Positions 8,030-9,557 of a DNA stretch of 9,557 nt are shown here, piece after piece (positions within the stretch are counted from its first letter, which is position 1; the number at the start of each line of letters is the position of its first letter). This DNA is from JAFGKM01 sp964403465 (GTDB taxonomy: Bacteria; Ratteibacteria; UBA8468; B48-G9; JAFGKM01). The DNA lies in assembly GCA_964403465.1 (NCBI GenBank), contig CAYOFY010000060.1:1-9557 (forward strand). Reading direction: 5' to 3'. The position numbers were made by a program, and so were the translations under genes. Below the pieces are notes generated by a model, which searched no databases, was not told where the DNA came from, and saw nothing but the letters and a program-made list of their open reading frames with translations.

Positions 8030-8129
8030 NNNNNNNNNNNNNNNNNNNNNNNNNNNNNNNNNNNNNNNNNNNNNNNNNNNNNNNNNNNNNNNNNNNNNNN
8101 NNNNNNNNNNNNNNNNNNNNNNNNNNNNN
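8030..8129. other. Assembly gap (100 N)
   Basis: Exactly 100 N, a conventional placeholder for unknown length. It interrupts the M28-FtsX gene. Taken literally, the left and right reading frames do not join: the upstream part would hit TGA at 8029-8027. For one continuous gene the true gap must be 2 modulo 3 in length. The missing piece should contain the first half of the M28 catalytic domain. Confidence 0.97.
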
Positions 8130-8695
8130 GCACTGTTTTCACCGGAATAAAACCTTGGCACATCAATCGGGATATTGACAAATTTCTGATTGCCCTGAAT
8201 GCGTGTGATGGTTCCAGAATTGGTGAATATGAATGCCCTTGCTCCAAGCATGGCAAGAATACGCCATCTGTCGCCGGAATTGAAATCAAGAACGATGATA
8301 TTGCCCGCGATATCCTTCCCTTCGAGAGTTCTCAGATCGCCATCACCGCCGTATATAAGTTTCCCTTCCAATCCTTCAGGCGGCAGGGTGGACGTCCTTA
8401 TAAGGTTGGGCCAGAGACAATGAATTTCTATTTTCCTGTTTCCCGCATTGACAAAAGCATATTTTTCAAGAGGAACAACCACACTGAATTTTTCTCTTGC
8501 AATCTTCCTGAGTCCTGTCTCTCTAAACTTTTTTTCTATGAAATCTGCTGCCTGTTTATGTCCTTCCGTCCCGGGCATTCTGGAGGAGACTGACGAGAAA
8601 AACTTCAGGTAATCTTCAAGTCCTTCCGAGTAAGAAAAAGCAGCGAAGAGAAAGAATAGGATAAACAGGGATACCGGATATAACCTCCTAATCAT
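8130..8695 (-). CDS. N-terminal portion of M28-peptidase-like / FtsX fusion (signal peptide, M28 N-terminus, PA domain)
   Basis: 188 residues are readable before the gap. Residues 1-23 form a secretion signal: basic MIRR, a hydrophobic core to about 20, and a likely cleavage after SYS. SSRMPGTEGHKQAADFI (37-53) is the typical opening of M28 aminopeptidases (xSRxxGTxG...A..FI). Residues about 108-185 resemble a protease-associated (PA) insert, with IAGNIIVLDF (129-138), WRILAMLGARAFIF (144-157) and IDVPRFYSGEN (177-187). The HxD and EE metal motifs would lie in the gap, so catalytic competence cannot be judged here. The ATG at 8695 follows GAGGGGG and overlaps the lipoprotein stop by 8 nt (ATGATTAG), indicating translational coupling. 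It is on the same strand and order as the part at 8029-4509, which begins with the second half of the same fold. I infer one gene of about 1,400 residues or more. The alternative is two separate genes. Confidence 0.85.
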
Positions 8696-9218
8696 TTTTT
8701 GACCCCCTCAATTTTTGCCATGCTCCTTTTGACCCGGGATTTATATTTATCTCACTGACAAATTCTTTTCTGGCAGATATCTTGTCCCCTGTTTTCTCAT
8801 AGATCAACCCTTTCAAAAAGTGGGCGTTGGGATAGTACTTATTCAGATTCAAAACTCTTTCAAGGGCGTCCAGTGAACCCTTGAGATTTTCCCCGTAGAA
8901 CTCTATCAACGCTAAATTAAAAGCAAGGTTAACATTATTCGGGAAATAAGTCAACCCTCTGCAGGTCCACTTTTTTGCTTCCGCAAGGTCATTTTTCAAC
9001 ATCACGGCCGTGATTATTTTTTCATAAAGGCCTGCGTTTTGCTTGTATTCCAGAGACTCTGCCCATTTTTCAATCGCCTTATCAATTTTCCCCGAAGAAA
9101 AAAGCCTGTCCCCTTCCCTGGAGTTCTTTTTCGCCGATGAAAGAGAAGGATTGGCAAAACATCCTGAAAGGAAAAATCCTGTAACGGCAAGCACCACGAT
9201 TTTGTTGTGTAATTTCAT
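8688..9218 (-). CDS. TPR-repeat lipoprotein
   Basis: 176 residues. A lipoprotein signal peptide with basic MKLHNK, hydrophobic VVLAVTGFFL and lipobox LSGC predicts lipidation at Cys20. Phe at position +2 is not an inner-membrane retention Asp, so outer-membrane sorting is expected if the cell has a Lol system. The mature part is built of about four tetratricopeptide-like helical hairpins (31-60, 62-94, 96-128, 130-163). Typical Gly/Ala/Pro positions are seen in REGDRLFSSGKIDKAIEKW and in FLKGLIYEKTGDKISA. TPR proteins bind other proteins, so a scaffold or adaptor role for the neighbouring membrane proteins is likely but inferred. It starts 2 nt after the stop of the small membrane protein and ends inside the start of the M28-FtsX gene. 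With no good Shine-Dalgarno at normal spacing, its translation probably depends on coupling to the upstream gene. Confidence 0.9.
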   Translation of the reverse strand: MKLHNKIVVLAVTGFFLSGCFANPSLSSAKKNSREGDRLFSSGKIDKAIEKWAESLEYKQNAGLYEKIITAVMLKNDLAEAKKWTCRGLTYFPNNVNLAFNLALIEFYGENLKGSLDALERVLNLNKYYPNAHFLKGLIYEKTGDKISARKEFVSEININPGSKGAWQKLRGSKND

Positions 9219-9220
9219 TT

Positions 9221-9394
9221 TCAGAGGTTATTCATTCTCCGGATTCTTCTGACGAATATCCAGACCAGAAGGAACAGGGATACTATCATGATAATTCTGC
9301 TCAGATGGGATTCCCTGCGGAGAACTGAAGGCCACAATGCGAAGATAGAAAGTATGATTATCGCATCTTCCCAGAAAGGTGTTTTCTTGCTCAT
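9221..9394 (-). CDS. Small two-helix membrane protein
   Basis: 57 residues from ATG at 9394 to TGA at 9221, missed by a 60-residue cut-off. It starts MSKKTPFWED, has a first hydrophobic helix (11-25, AIIILSIFALWPSVL), a basic loop RRESHLSR (26-33), a second helix (34-48, IIMIVSLFLLVWIFV) and a basic tail RRIRRMNNL. Basic residues flank both sides, so the orientation is not obvious, and a hairpin with both ends in the cytoplasm is possible. The stop is followed by AA and then the ATG of the TPR lipoprotein, so it looks like the first gene of the operon. No strong Shine-Dalgarno precedes it. I recognise no family. The coding sense, hydrophobic pattern and tight spacing argue that it is real. 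Confidence 0.7.
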   Translation of the reverse strand: MSKKTPFWEDAIIILSIFALWPSVLRRESHLSRIIMIVSLFLLVWIFVRRIRRMNNL

Positions 9395-9408
9395 CAGCGG
9401 TCAACAGC

Positions 9409-9438
9409 AAAATATTTTAACCTCTTCATGTTTGTCAT
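9409..9438 (-). promoter_or_regulatory. Promoter candidate for the four-gene operon
   Basis: On the minus strand ATGACA (9438-9433) and TATTTT (9414-9409) stand 18 bp apart, with five and four of six consensus matches. The start would fall only about 8 nt before the first ATG, giving a nearly leaderless message. This fits the lack of a clear Shine-Dalgarno, but the site is weak and the true promoter could lie beyond the window. Confidence 0.3.
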
Positions 9439-9464
9439 TGCCAGGGACAAACTCCCGCGGCAAT
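9437..9464. repeat. Imperfect palindrome upstream of the operon
   Basis: ATTGCC (9437-9442) and GGCAAT (9459-9464) are perfect inverted arms, and an inner GGGA/TCCC pair (9444-9447 with 9453-9456) closes a 5-base loop CAAAC. No U-tract follows directly on either strand, so an intrinsic terminator is unlikely. Its left edge overlaps the -35 box of the promoter candidate, so it could be an operator. Confidence 0.4.
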
Positions 9465-9499
9465 CTCAAACTTTTAGTTGCTTTTTCTTTACGCTTTTA

Positions 9500-9527
9500 C
9501 TCACCACCTATCATTTACAACTATCCA
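9500..9527. repeat. Possible degenerate heptad stretch CTCACCA-CCTATCA-TTTACAA-CTATCCA
   Basis: A low-complexity pyrimidine/A-rich stretch can be laid out as four loose 7-mers. It resembles the clearer heptads at 430-457 and 1-14, but unit similarity is low. It marks the intergenic region beyond the operon; 9395-9557 contains no gene I can support. Confidence 0.3.
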
Positions 9528-9557
9528 CTCTTTTTCAAGTGCCGGGAGGGGGATTTG

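Noticed and set aside
9228..9410. 60-residue minus-strand open frame
   Set aside because: Same strand but another frame from the 57-residue membrane protein; it has no hydrophobic or domain pattern and does not fit the tight junction with the lipoprotein gene.
9394..9436. Short upstream frame ending in TGATG overlap with the 57-residue gene
   Set aside because: It encodes only about 14 residues from the nearest ATG and a stop lies shortly upstream, so there is no real upstream gene in this window.
9437..9490. Intrinsic terminator formed by the palindrome plus T-rich DNA
   Set aside because: The T-runs begin about 10 bases after the stem and no plus-strand gene lies upstream to be terminated.

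Overview
The window looks like a chromosomal segment of an uncultured Gram-negative-type bacterium. It has a complete trans-translation module, a lipoprotein with an outer-membrane-type sorting signal, and several multi-span membrane proteins. Degenerate 7-bp-period repeats in the spacers, and an OPT-like transporter of a kind I associate with planctomycete/PVC-related and candidate-phylum genomes, hint at such a lineage. The phylum is inferred weakly. No phage, IS, CRISPR or tRNA gene was seen. A run of exactly 100 N (8030-8129) is a scaffolding gap of unknown true length.

Left part (1-1082): on the minus strand, smpB is followed by ssrA (tmRNA). The tmRNA is fully readable: acceptor stem, PK1 just before the tag reading frame, an H5 hairpin carrying the stop codon, PK3, PK4 and the tRNA-like 3' part. 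Its T-loop departs from the TTCRANN consensus and CCA is not encoded. A heptad repeat lies between the two genes. To the right, a short region carries two overlapping, oppositely oriented promoter candidates, one for smpB and one for the next gene.

Middle (1083-2483): a plus-strand beta-CASP metallo-beta-lactamase protein with a full set of metal ligands, probably an RNase or RNA-processing enzyme. Its stop lies only 10 bp from the stop of the convergent operon.

Right part (2494-9394): a minus-strand operon, read right to left. It contains (i) a 57-aa two-helix membrane protein; (ii) a TPR lipoprotein; (iii) a very large protein joining a secreted M28-peptidase-like module (PA insert plus peptidase fold) to an FtsX/MacB-type permease, interrupted by the N gap; and (iv) a 663-aa OPT-like oligopeptide transporter homologue. 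Genes overlap or nearly touch (2-nt gap, 8-nt overlap, 23-nt gap), so they are probably co-transcribed. The peptidase-like module has Asp where M28 enzymes have the last zinc-binding His, which suggests altered or lost catalysis. Together the genes look like an envelope system that binds or processes peptides or lipopeptides in the periplasm and moves material across the inner membrane. No ABC ATPase partner is in the window, and this functional reading is inference. The fused protein and its operon are the most likely undescribed system here.
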